Source: Rhizobium deserti (lineage in GTDB: Bacteria; Pseudomonadota; Alphaproteobacteria; Rhizobiales; Rhizobiaceae). Taken from it: a stretch of 64,000 bases of DNA. The DNA is taken from NCBI RefSeq assembly GCF_004358025.1, contig NZ_SMTL01000001.1:186001-250000 (forward strand), written 5' to 3'. Made by a program: the position numbers and the translations under genes. Every line of letters begins with the position of its first letter. Position 1 is the stretch's first letter. The notes beneath the pieces were generated by a model. It saw only the letters and a list, made by a program, of their open reading frames with translations, made no database searches and was not told where the DNA came from. Positions 17,137-24,854 of this stretch are shown one piece after another.

Positions 17137-17714
17137 CAATGGGCTCGATTGCCTGGACTGGGGTTATCGGGATGGATTTCGGCGGCCATTAGCCCCTTGT
17201 CACCCGGTCCGAAGCGGACCAGTACCACTTGGCCGGGCCGCAGTTCGGTCAATCCGAAGCGGCGCAGCGTTTCCATGTGGACGAAAATATCCTCGGTCCC
17301 CTCGCCGCGAGTCAGGAAGCCAAAACCCTTGGTGCGGTTGAACCATTTCACCAGTGCCCGCTCCAGCCCGCTCGTCGGGGTCACCTGAACATGGGTGCGG
17401 ACCGGCGGCATGTCGGACGGATGCACCGCTGTCGACTGATCCATGGAAAGAATGCGGAAGGCTTGGTAGCCGCGGTCCCGCTTCTGGATCATCGCGACGA
17501 TGCGAGTGCCTTCAAGGATGGTCTGGTAGCCATCGCGGCGCAGGCAGGTCACGTGCAGGAGAACGTCCTGCATTCCATTGTCCGGAACGATGAAGCCGAA
17601 GCCTTTGGCGACGTCAAACCACTTCACGACCCCCGTGATTTCGATCAACTCGACCGGATCTCCCGGGAGTTCCTCGAAACTGGCAATGCCCTTCGATGAC
17701 ATCCTGTCTGCCAT
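17136..17714 (-). CDS. double cold-shock domain protein
   Basis: A 192-residue protein with two cold-shock domains. The first spans about residues 26-90 (GVVKWFDVAKGFGFIVPD, then DVLLHV). The second spans about 118-183 (ALVKWFNRTKGFGFLTRG, then DIFVHMETLRRFG). Both keep the aromatic RNP1 and RNP2 residues that bind single-stranded nucleic acid. Two-domain Csp proteins are typical of alphaproteobacteria; some act as RNA chaperones in stationary phase. It is followed by the overlapping DUF192 gene. Confidence 0.9.
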   Translation of the reverse strand: MADRMSSKGIASFEELPGDPVELIEITGVVKWFDVAKGFGFIVPDNGMQDVLLHVTCLRRDGYQTILEGTRIVAMIQKRDRGYQAFRILSMDQSTAVHPSDMPPVRTHVQVTPTSGLERALVKWFNRTKGFGFLTRGEGTEDIFVHMETLRRFGLTELRPGQVVLVRFGPGDKGLMAAEIHPDNPSPGNRAH

Positions 17715-17912
17715 ATCTTATCGGCCCCTCGATTACGCGTTACGACATGACGGTTAACTGATTCTTGAGAGGATAGATTAACATTGCGGTAACCGTCCAG
17801 CGCAAGTCCCCGTCTTGCTTATAACGAGCTTTCTAATGGGGGTGGCTTGCTCCAGGCTGGCGCCTGCGCCATATCCGCACCGAGTTCAGCCGGATATCAT
17901 GGAGCCTCTCAA

Positions 17913-18353
17913 ATGCGCTTTCTTCATACTATGGTTCGAGTGAAGGACCTCGACGCCTCGCTTCATTTCTACACGACCGTTTTCGGCCTCCAGGAGATCC
18001 GCAGGATCGACAACGAGCAGGGCCGCTTCACGCTGGTTTTCCTGGCTGCTGGCGATGATCTGGCGCATGCCAAGGAGCATCTCGCCCCCTGCGTGGAACT
18101 GACCTATAACTGGGACACGGAAGATTATTCCGGTGGCCGCAACTTCGGCCACCTCGCCTATGAAGTCGATCATATCTACGACTTCTGCAAGCATTTGCAG
18201 GACAACGGCATCACCATCAACCGGCCGCCGCGCGAGGGCCGGATGGCCTTTGTGCGTTCGCCGGATGGGATTTCCATCGAACTCCTGCAAAAAGGCGAGA
18301 ACCTTCCGGTTTCAGAGCCCTGGGCTTCCATGCCGAATATCGGCAGTTGGTAA
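17913..18353 (+). CDS. gloA: lactoylglutathione lyase (glyoxalase I)
   Basis: A 146-residue glyoxalase I of the nickel-type bacterial size class. Metal ligands are visible at His5 (RFLHTMVRVKD), the glutamate of CVELTYNW, the histidine of NFGHLAYEVDHIYD and the glutamate of ISIELLQKG. It converts the methylglyoxal-glutathione hemithioacetal to S-lactoylglutathione. The ATG at 17913 has GGAG about ten bases ahead; the open frame extends upstream without a site. Confidence 0.93.
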   Translation: MRFLHTMVRVKDLDASLHFYTTVFGLQEIRRIDNEQGRFTLVFLAAGDDLAHAKEHLAPCVELTYNWDTEDYSGGRNFGHLAYEVDHIYDFCKHLQDNGITINRPPREGRMAFVRSPDGISIELLQKGENLPVSEPWASMPNIGSW

Positions 18354-18498
18354 ACAAGACGCGGCGGTGACCTTGCCGCCGCAACTCCTCTTGCCGTGTC
18401 CCCGCTTCCACGAGATGCTGCGGCAGTCGATTCGCGCATCGAGAGCGGCGACGCTAAGCCAGGGACATGACGTGCTCGTATCGGTTTTCTCCTTCCGC

Positions 18499-19002
18499 AT
18501 GCTGACGGTCCGCCTGGGCGCCGCCTGCCTGTCGATGCTCATGCTGACTAGTTGCATGACCGCCAAGACAACGGCCGAGGCAGAACCGGAGGCAACGCAG
18601 GCTGCAGAGCCCGCTGGTAGCGAAGCTCCGGCGACGGCCAAAGGCGGCACGACAGCTTCCAATCGCTACGTCGATCCGATAGTGTCCACGAAGCAGTCAG
18701 ACAGTCAGGCACGGGCACCAGCTGGCCAGCAACCCGGTCCCGATGGCGCACCCGCCGGCTTTCCGCCTGCTCCGCAACAGCCGCCTTCGATTGCCGGGTT
18801 GGCGACCCAGCCGACCGGCGTACGCGCCGGCAGCGTCAGTATCTTTTCTTCCGCAACGCCAGCGCCAGCCCCTTCCGGCGCCGGTGCGAGTCCGTCTGGC
18901 GCGAGCATCAGCCCGGCCACCGGCAGCGTCTTCACGCCACGTCAGCCGCTGCCGCCGTCCGCTTGCGGCACCAGCGCGCAAGGGACCAACGTAAGCTGCT
19001 GA
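18499..19002 (+). CDS. Pro/Ala/Ser-rich lipoprotein
   Basis: A 167-residue protein with a lipoprotein signal ending LMLTSC (lipid-modified Cys19). A low-complexity chain rich in Ala, Pro, Gly and Ser follows, with no folded domain evident. The last residue of a C-terminal CGTSAQGTNVSC segment and Cys156 could form a disulfide. The start is chosen to place the signal at the N-terminus; no good ribosome site is visible. The gene is unrecognised and probably an envelope-anchored extended protein. Confidence 0.6.
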   Translation: MLTVRLGAACLSMLMLTSCMTAKTTAEAEPEATQAAEPAGSEAPATAKGGTTASNRYVDPIVSTKQSDSQARAPAGQQPGPDGAPAGFPPAPQQPPSIAGLATQPTGVRAGSVSIFSSATPAPAPSGAGASPSGASISPATGSVFTPRQPLPPSACGTSAQGTNVSC

Positions 19003-19074
19003 TATCGCCAGAGTTTCTATGAGAATGTCAGCAAACGGCCGCTGTCATTATTTTGTAGAAATCTTGATTCCGCG

Positions 19075-19103
19075 CTTGCGGGAAGGAAATTGCCTTATTA
19101 TAA
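19075..19103 (+). promoter_or_regulatory. promoter of tRNA-Glu copy 1
   Basis: -35 CTTGCG (19075-19080), 17-bp spacer, -10 TTATAA (19098-19103). The same hexamers and spacing recur before the other two copies. Confidence 0.7.
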
Positions 19104-19121
19104 GGTCGCCACGAAGCGTAC

Positions 19122-19196
19122 GCGCCCTTCGTCTATCGGTTAGGACACCAGATTTTCATTCTGGTAAGAGGGGTTCGACTCCCCTAGGGCGTGCCA
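19122..19196 (+). tRNA. tRNA-Glu (anticodon TTC), copy 1
   Basis: A 75-nt cloverleaf with encoded CCA; anticodon stem-loop CCAGATTTTCATTCTGG carries TTC, and the T-arm is AGGGGTTCGACTCCCCT. It is identical to two further copies downstream and shares the 15-bp leader CGCCACGAAGCGTAC before the mature 5' end. Confidence 0.95.
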
Positions 19197-19302
19197 CTTC
19201 TCTTCCTCAACATGTTGTTTCATATGTTCAATCCGGTGTCATCAGCAGCCGCTGCACGGATGATTTTCTTGTCGTCTTTCTGTCAAAAAGTGCATTTTTG
19301 CG

Positions 19303-19331
19303 CTTGCGGCGATCATGCACCGTTATTATAA
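19303..19331 (+). promoter_or_regulatory. promoter of tRNA-Glu copy 2
   Basis: -35 CTTGCG (19303-19308), 17-bp spacer, -10 TTATAA (19326-19331). The surrounding spacer sequence differs from copy 1, showing selection for the promoter elements. Confidence 0.7.
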
Positions 19332-19349
19332 GGGCGCCACGAAGCGTAC

Positions 19350-19424
19350 GCGCCCTTCGTCTATCGGTTAGGACACCAGATTTTCATTCTGGTAAGAGGG
19401 GTTCGACTCCCCTAGGGCGTGCCA
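19350..19424 (+). tRNA. tRNA-Glu (anticodon TTC), copy 2
   Basis: Identical 75-nt tRNA-Glu, 228 bp after copy 1, with the same leader and its own promoter. The inter-copy DNA is not conserved. Confidence 0.95.
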
Positions 19425-19531
19425 CTTCCCTTCCCCAACTTCCTGTTATCGTTTACAATATTCTCGACTTATTATCGAGCTTGGCGCAGTTTTTTCCCCG
19501 CATTATTGGAGCGAAAAAACTTCTTATTGCA

Positions 19532-19560
19532 CTTGCAGCAATTCGACGCCCTCTCTATAA
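19532..19560 (+). promoter_or_regulatory. promoter of tRNA-Glu copy 3
   Basis: -35 CTTGCA (19532-19537), 17-bp spacer, -10 CTATAA (19555-19560). Confidence 0.7.
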
Positions 19561-19578
19561 GAGCGCCACGAAGCGTAC

Positions 19579-19653
19579 GCGCCCTTCGTCTATCGGTTAG
19601 GACACCAGATTTTCATTCTGGTAAGAGGGGTTCGACTCCCCTAGGGCGTGCCA
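19579..19653 (+). tRNA. tRNA-Glu (anticodon TTC), copy 3
   Basis: A third identical 75-nt tRNA-Glu, 229 bp after copy 2. It ends 22 bp before the convergent recJ stop. Confidence 0.95.
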
Positions 19654-19675
19654 CTTCCCACCCATTTCCGTCACC

Positions 19676-21511
19676 TCACGGCGAAAGCGCAGCATCCAGT
19701 ATGCGCAGCTGAATACGTCGGTTGCCCTGCCACTGGTCGGCGCTCAAGCAACCGGCCGCGTGGATCTGCGCGCCGCGAGAATTGAGAAGCAGATTGCCAA
19801 GCGGCGTTTCTGCCGCCCGGAAAGCTATGCCTTCAAGTCGTGACCCATCGAGCGCCTCCAGCGTCACCTTGACATGCGCCGCGCCGACCAACCGAGCATC
19901 TTTCAGGCGATGCGACGGAATTGCAAAGATCGGCTGCGGGTGGCCTGAGCCATAGGGGCCTGCCTGCTCGAGCTCGTCGAAAAGGGCAACGGTCGCGCCG
20001 GAGGCGGCAAGCGCCCCATCGATCTTCATGACGTGATTGGCAACCAGTGAGGGAACGCCTTGGCCGGCTTGCTCCTCGAAAAAGGCTCGTAGGCGCCCAA
20101 GATTACCACGTTCGACGGTCAGGCCTGCTGCCATGGCGTGACCACCGCCCTTGACCAGCAGGCCCGCATCTACGGCGGCACGTACCATGCGGCCCATGTC
20201 GAAGCCGTTGATCGAGCGGCCCGAGCCGGAGCCCTTGCCGGAAGCATCGAATGCAATGGCGAAGGCCGGACGCTTGAACTTCTCCTTCAGGCGGGCAGCA
20301 ATCAGACCGACGATCCCCGGATGCCAGCTGTCACGCGCGGTCACCAGCACGCAGGCTCCCTCTCCGTCGCCGTATTCCGCAAGCACCTCCGCCTCCGCCT
20401 CCGCCAGCATAGCGGCCTCCATCGCCTGCCGTTCGCGATTGAGATCGTCCAGCTGTCCTGCGACTTCCTCGGCTTCCACCGCATCCTCCAGCGTCAACAG
20501 CCGGCTGCCAAGTGCCGCATCGCCGATGCGTCCGCCGGCATTGATTCTCGGCCCAACCAAGAAGCCAAGATGATAGGGCGTGACCGGGCCGCCGAGGCCG
20601 GCTTTTCTGAACAGAGCTGCCAGCCCGACATTGCCCATATGGCGGGCGGCCAACAAGCCCTTGACCACGTAGGCGCGATTAAGGCCCTTGAGCGGGACCA
20701 CATCACAGACAGTCGCCAATGCCACGATGTCGAGCCAGGCTAGCAGATCGAGCGTTCGTGATCGCGGGTCGCCGCGTTCGCGCAAGAGCCGGGCCGTCGC
20801 CACCAGCACCATAAAGACGACGCCTGCGGCGCAGAGATGCCCCTGCCCCGAAAGGTCGTCCTCCCGGTTCGGGTTGACGAGAGCCAGGCATGGCGGCAGT
20901 TCATGGCCCAGTTGGTGATGATCGATGACCACGACATCGCAGCCTTCGTCGCGGGCCGCCGCCAGCGCTTCATGGCTAGTGGAACCGCAGTCGACGGTGA
21001 CGATCAACTGGGCACCCTTGCCAATCAACTGCCGTATGGCATTAGGGTTTGGCCCATAGCCTTCAAAGATACGATCCGGAATATAGATTTCCGCATCGAT
21101 GCCAAAATGGTGCAGAAAACGATAAAGAAGCGCCGAGGCGGAGGCGCCGTCGACGTCGTAGTCGCCGAAGATCGCCACCCTTTCGCGCCGATCGATCGCG
21201 TTGGCCAGCCTTTGCGAAGCCTTCTCGCAATCTGTCAATGTGAAGGGCTCCGGCATGGACGAGCGGATGGTCGGATCGAGGAAGGCAGGCGCATCGTCCA
21301 AGGCGACGCCGCGGCCGGCAAGCACGCGGGCAACGAGTTCGGGAATGCTATGGATCTGCGTGATCGCCAGCGCACGGTTCTGCGCCGCCTGGTCGAGCCT
21401 TGATACCCAACGCTGTCCGGATGCTGATCGTTCGACGTTCAGGAAGGCGCGCGGAACCGGATCGACAGGTGACGTCGTCAAGGGAATTGCAGGCGTAAGT
21501 CTGGTGTTCAT
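19676..21511 (-). CDS. recJ: single-stranded-DNA-specific exonuclease RecJ
   Basis: A 611-residue 5'-3' ssDNA exonuclease of the DHH superfamily used in recombinational and mismatch repair. The DHH phosphoesterase core shows IFGDYDVDGASASALL and VVVIDHHQLG. The DHHA1 region follows with GPRINAGGRIGDAALG and GGHAMAAGLTV. Length fits the family. The only ribosome-like run, GAGGG, abuts the ATG, so initiation may be weak. The gene is followed upstream by hom with a 105-bp gap. Confidence 0.95.
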   Translation of the reverse strand: MNTRLTPAIPLTTSPVDPVPRAFLNVERSASGQRWVSRLDQAAQNRALAITQIHSIPELVARVLAGRGVALDDAPAFLDPTIRSSMPEPFTLTDCEKASQRLANAIDRRERVAIFGDYDVDGASASALLYRFLHHFGIDAEIYIPDRIFEGYGPNPNAIRQLIGKGAQLIVTVDCGSTSHEALAAARDEGCDVVVIDHHQLGHELPPCLALVNPNREDDLSGQGHLCAAGVVFMVLVATARLLRERGDPRSRTLDLLAWLDIVALATVCDVVPLKGLNRAYVVKGLLAARHMGNVGLAALFRKAGLGGPVTPYHLGFLVGPRINAGGRIGDAALGSRLLTLEDAVEAEEVAGQLDDLNRERQAMEAAMLAEAEAEVLAEYGDGEGACVLVTARDSWHPGIVGLIAARLKEKFKRPAFAIAFDASGKGSGSGRSINGFDMGRMVRAAVDAGLLVKGGGHAMAAGLTVERGNLGRLRAFFEEQAGQGVPSLVANHVMKIDGALAASGATVALFDELEQAGPYGSGHPQPIFAIPSHRLKDARLVGAAHVKVTLEALDGSRLEGIAFRAAETPLGNLLLNSRGAQIHAAGCLSADQWQGNRRIQLRILDAALSP

Positions 21512-21616
21512 CCCTCATTTCTAGCGCATCGACGCAGAAACAGGAATGGCCTTCGACCGGCTTCGACGTGACGTTCCGCCATGGCCCATCAGGCCTGTCG
21601 GCGCGAAGCGTCAGCT

Positions 21617-22936
21617 TCAGAAAGTCTGCGGGCGTTCGATGCGGATGACCTGCGGCTCGCCTGCCAGATAGCTTTCCGCCTTGATGGCATCAACAGCCTT
21701 GCGAACGGAATCCTCCATGGTGGCATGGGTGACGAGGATGATCGTCTTCGATGACTCTGCGCCATCGGGCTTGCCACGCTGCACGATGGATTCCAGCGAA
21801 ATGCCGTTCTCTGCCATGCAGGTGGCAATACTGGCGAAGACGCCGGTGCGGTCGGCCACAGTGAGGCGGATGAAGTAGCCGCCTTCGTGGCTTTGCATTT
21901 GCGCCCGCTTATAGGGAGCAAGAGCAACGGCCGGCGTTCCGAGCACCGGCACGCGCTGCGTGCCCAGCTGGCTTTTAGCGATGTCGGCAATGTCGCCGAG
22001 AACGGCCGAGGCAGTGGCATTTCCGCCGGCACCCGGACCGACCATCAGCAACTCCCCGAGGATGTCGGATTCGACGGCCACGGCATTGGTGACGCCATCC
22101 ACCTGCGCAATAACAGAATCGCGCGGCACCATGGTCGGGTGAACGCGCTGCTCAATTCCCGTTTCCGTTCTTTGGGCGACGCCCAAAAGCTTGATGCGGT
22201 AGCCAAGGTCGGCCGCCGCATGGATATCCTCGATGGAAATGTTGGAAATGCCTTCCAGATAGATCTCGTCCGGCGCGATCTGCGTGCCGAAGGCGAGCGT
22301 CGTCAGGATCGCCAGTTTGTGGGCCGTATCATTGCCCTCGATGTCGAAGGCGGGATCGGCTTCGGCATAGCCCAAGCGCTGCGCCTCCTTTAGGCAGTCG
22401 GCGAACGACAGCCCCTCCTTTTCCATCCGCGTCAGGATGTAATTGCAGGTGCCGTTCATGATGCCATAGACGCGCGAAACCGTATTGCCGGTAAGCGATT
22501 CCCGCAGAGCCTTGATGACTGGGATGCCACCAGCCACCGCCGCCTCGAAGTTGAGCAGCGCACCCCTCTCTTCAGCAATCTTGGCGAGTTCCACGCCCGA
22601 CGCCGCCAAAAGAGCCTTGTTGGCTGTCACCACATGGAGACCCCTTTCGAGCGCGGTGCGTACCGATCTGGCAGCAGCGCCCTCCGCACCGCCCATCAGC
22701 TCAACAAAGACATCGATATCTGCTTCGGAAGCGAGCGCTTCCGGCGTATCGATCCATGAGATGCCACTTAGATCCAAACCGCGGTCGCGGCTCTTGTCAC
22801 GCGCCGTGACGGCAGTGATCTCGATCGCACGGCCGCAGGTCGTTGCGAGCTCGTCCGCTCGGCTCTGGATGATCCGGACGAGAGAGGCACCCACAGTGCC
22901 AAGACCCGCAATACCAACTTTGAGGGCGTCTGCCAT
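21617..22936 (-). CDS. hom: homoserine dehydrogenase
   Basis: A 439-residue enzyme making homoserine from aspartate semialdehyde for threonine and methionine synthesis. The NAD(P)-binding motif GIAGLGTVGASLVRI is at the N-terminus, VTANKALLA follows near residue 105, and the catalytic domain includes GIMNGTCNYILTRM. A C-terminal ACT domain (about 350-430, FIRLTVADRTGVFASIATC) suggests feedback control by threonine. It lies 60 bp downstream of the aminotransferase gene on the same strand and is likely co-transcribed. Confidence 0.95.
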   Translation of the reverse strand: MADALKVGIAGLGTVGASLVRIIQSRADELATTCGRAIEITAVTARDKSRDRGLDLSGISWIDTPEALASEADIDVFVELMGGAEGAAARSVRTALERGLHVVTANKALLAASGVELAKIAEERGALLNFEAAVAGGIPVIKALRESLTGNTVSRVYGIMNGTCNYILTRMEKEGLSFADCLKEAQRLGYAEADPAFDIEGNDTAHKLAILTTLAFGTQIAPDEIYLEGISNISIEDIHAAADLGYRIKLLGVAQRTETGIEQRVHPTMVPRDSVIAQVDGVTNAVAVESDILGELLMVGPGAGGNATASAVLGDIADIAKSQLGTQRVPVLGTPAVALAPYKRAQMQSHEGGYFIRLTVADRTGVFASIATCMAENGISLESIVQRGKPDGAESSKTIILVTHATMEDSVRKAVDAIKAESYLAGEPQVIRIERPQTF

Positions 22937-22996
22937 GCTTATACTTCCTGGTATGTTGAGGTGGCGGCCGCCCGGGCCGCCGAAAAGGCGGGTTGA

Positions 22997-24217
22997 TCAG
23001 CGGCGGGTATTCAACGAGATGACATTGTGCATGGTGTCATCCGCCGTCGATAGAAACTTTTTAATATTGCGGGCAGCCTGACGGATGCGGTGCTCGTTTT
23101 CCACCAGCGCGAGGCGGACGTAATCGTCGCCCTGTTCTCCGAAGCCGATCCCCGGAGCGACGGCAACATCGGCCTTTTCAACAAGCAGCTTGGAAAATTC
23201 CAGCGAGCCGAGATGACGGAATTTTTCCGGGATCTTCGCCCAAGCAAACATAGTGGCCGGCGGCGGCGGCACTTCAAACCCTGCCTTCCCGAACGTATCC
23301 ACCATCACATCGCGGCGGCGCTTGTAGACATTGCGGACTTCGGCAATGTCTGAACCATCGCCATTCAGCGCGTGCGTGGCAGCAACCTGGATAGGAGTGA
23401 AAGCGCCGTAATCCAAGTAGGACTTGACGCGCGTCAGTGCCGAAATCAGACGTTCGTTGCCGACCGCAAAGCCCATGCGCCAGCCGGGCATGGAGAAGGT
23501 CTTCGACATGGACGTGAATTCAACCGCCACGTCCATCGCGCCTGGAACCTGCAAGACCGATGGCGGTGGGGCGTTCTCGTCGAAATAAATCTCCGAGTAT
23601 GCGAGGTCAGACAGGACGATCAGGTCATGCTTCTTGGCGAAGGCGATGACGTCGCGGTAAAAATCCAGGCTGGCGACATGCGCCGTCGGATTGGACGGGT
23701 AATTGATGATCAGCGCCAGCGGCTTCGGGATAGAATGCTTCACCGCCCGCTCAAGCGGCGGAAAGAAGCTTTCATCCGGCTCGACCGACATCGAGCGGAT
23801 AACGCCGCCCGCCATCAGGAAGCCAAAGGCGTGGATGGGATAGGTGGGATTAGGGCAAAGGATGACATCGCCCGGTGCAGTGATCGCCTGCGCCATATTG
23901 GCGAAGCCTTCCTTCGACCCGAGCGTCGCGACGACCTGGGTCTCAGGGTTGAGCTTTACGCCAAACCGGCGTGCGTAATAGGCAGCCTGAGCGCGGCGAA
24001 GCCCGGGAATACCCTTGGACGATGAATAACGGTGGGTACGTGGGTCCTGAACGACTTCGCAAAGCTTATCAACAATGCCTTGCGGCGTCGGGAGATCCGG
24101 ATTGCCCATGCCAAGATCGATAATGTCCGCGCCGCCCGCTCGCGCGCTTGCCTTCAAACGGTTGACCTGTTCGAAAACGTAGGGCGGCAGACGCCGAACT
24201 TTATGAAATTCTTCCAT
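22997..24217 (-). CDS. class I aminotransferase, AlaC / LL-DAP aminotransferase-like
   Basis: A 406-residue fold-type I PLP enzyme. The PLP lysine is in SMSKTFSMPGWRMGF, with NYPSNPTA as the cofactor-contacting Asn/Pro motif and DLAYSEIYF as the Asp/Tyr strand. Beginning MEEFHKVRRLPPYVF and the overall length match the AlaC (glutamate-pyruvate) group often found beside hom. The exact amino-acid substrate cannot be fixed. The ATG at 24217 has GGGGAAA ahead of it. Confidence 0.88.
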   Translation of the reverse strand: MEEFHKVRRLPPYVFEQVNRLKASARAGGADIIDLGMGNPDLPTPQGIVDKLCEVVQDPRTHRYSSSKGIPGLRRAQAAYYARRFGVKLNPETQVVATLGSKEGFANMAQAITAPGDVILCPNPTYPIHAFGFLMAGGVIRSMSVEPDESFFPPLERAVKHSIPKPLALIINYPSNPTAHVASLDFYRDVIAFAKKHDLIVLSDLAYSEIYFDENAPPPSVLQVPGAMDVAVEFTSMSKTFSMPGWRMGFAVGNERLISALTRVKSYLDYGAFTPIQVAATHALNGDGSDIAEVRNVYKRRRDVMVDTFGKAGFEVPPPPATMFAWAKIPEKFRHLGSLEFSKLLVEKADVAVAPGIGFGEQGDDYVRLALVENEHRIRQAARNIKKFLSTADDTMHNVISLNTRR

Positions 24218-24330
24218 GGCTTTCCCCGAAATAGATGCAAAGCAGGCCGGATCGCACTGCTTCGTGGCGCATCTTAAGCGATTTGTGCTTTGGGGCCAAA
24301 TATTACGAAAGGCAAGGGCAATTTCGCCGC

Positions 24331-24732
24331 TCAATTGGCGATGTCGGTGAGCGCGTCCTTGCCGTGGTTGGCCGCTAGCTTGCGATATTCCGTCACGCGC
24401 CGATTATATTCGGCCTCGGAAATCGAGCCGGTCCGGCGGGCACGGGCAAGAGCGGCAAGCCGCGGCTCGCTCTTCTGGTAGTCCGCGTCCTCGATCTGCT
24501 CGTTGGCGGCCGTGAGCGTACGATCGAAGGTCGGATAGTTGCCGGTCTTGCGCTGTACGATCGGGCCCGGAGGCGGCGCGGTCCGCGACTGGCTGATGAC
24601 AGCCGGAGGCGCCGTATTCGGGATGCCATCGTCAAGCGCAAAGCTTTTGCTGTTGCAGCCGGTCAGGGCAGGCAATGCTCCCATGCCGATGAAAAGCGGC
24701 AGCCAAACAAGCCGATGCCTCAGTTTTTCCAT
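24331..24732 (-). CDS. lipoprotein with SHOCT-like C-terminus
   Basis: A 133-residue protein. The signal ends LPALTGC (lipidated Cys26), followed by a Pro-rich stretch and a C-terminal helix pair ARRTGSISEAEYNRRVTEY that resembles a SHOCT-type short domain. The start at 24732 gives a normal lipoprotein signal. Function unknown. It is encoded divergently from phaC, with about 120 bp between the starts. Confidence 0.72.
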   Translation of the reverse strand: MEKLRHRLVWLPLFIGMGALPALTGCNSKSFALDDGIPNTAPPAVISQSRTAPPPGPIVQRKTGNYPTFDRTLTAANEQIEDADYQKSEPRLAALARARRTGSISEAEYNRRVTEYRKLAANHGKDALTDIAN

Positions 24733-24854
24733 TTCCGTGACCCATTTACAAACACCGGCAATGTCCACGTGACATGCCAATTGCTGGCACTTGTATTCGC
24801 TTTCAGGCACAATGTACAAACGAAAACAACCGACAACCAGCAGGGAGCCGGCGC

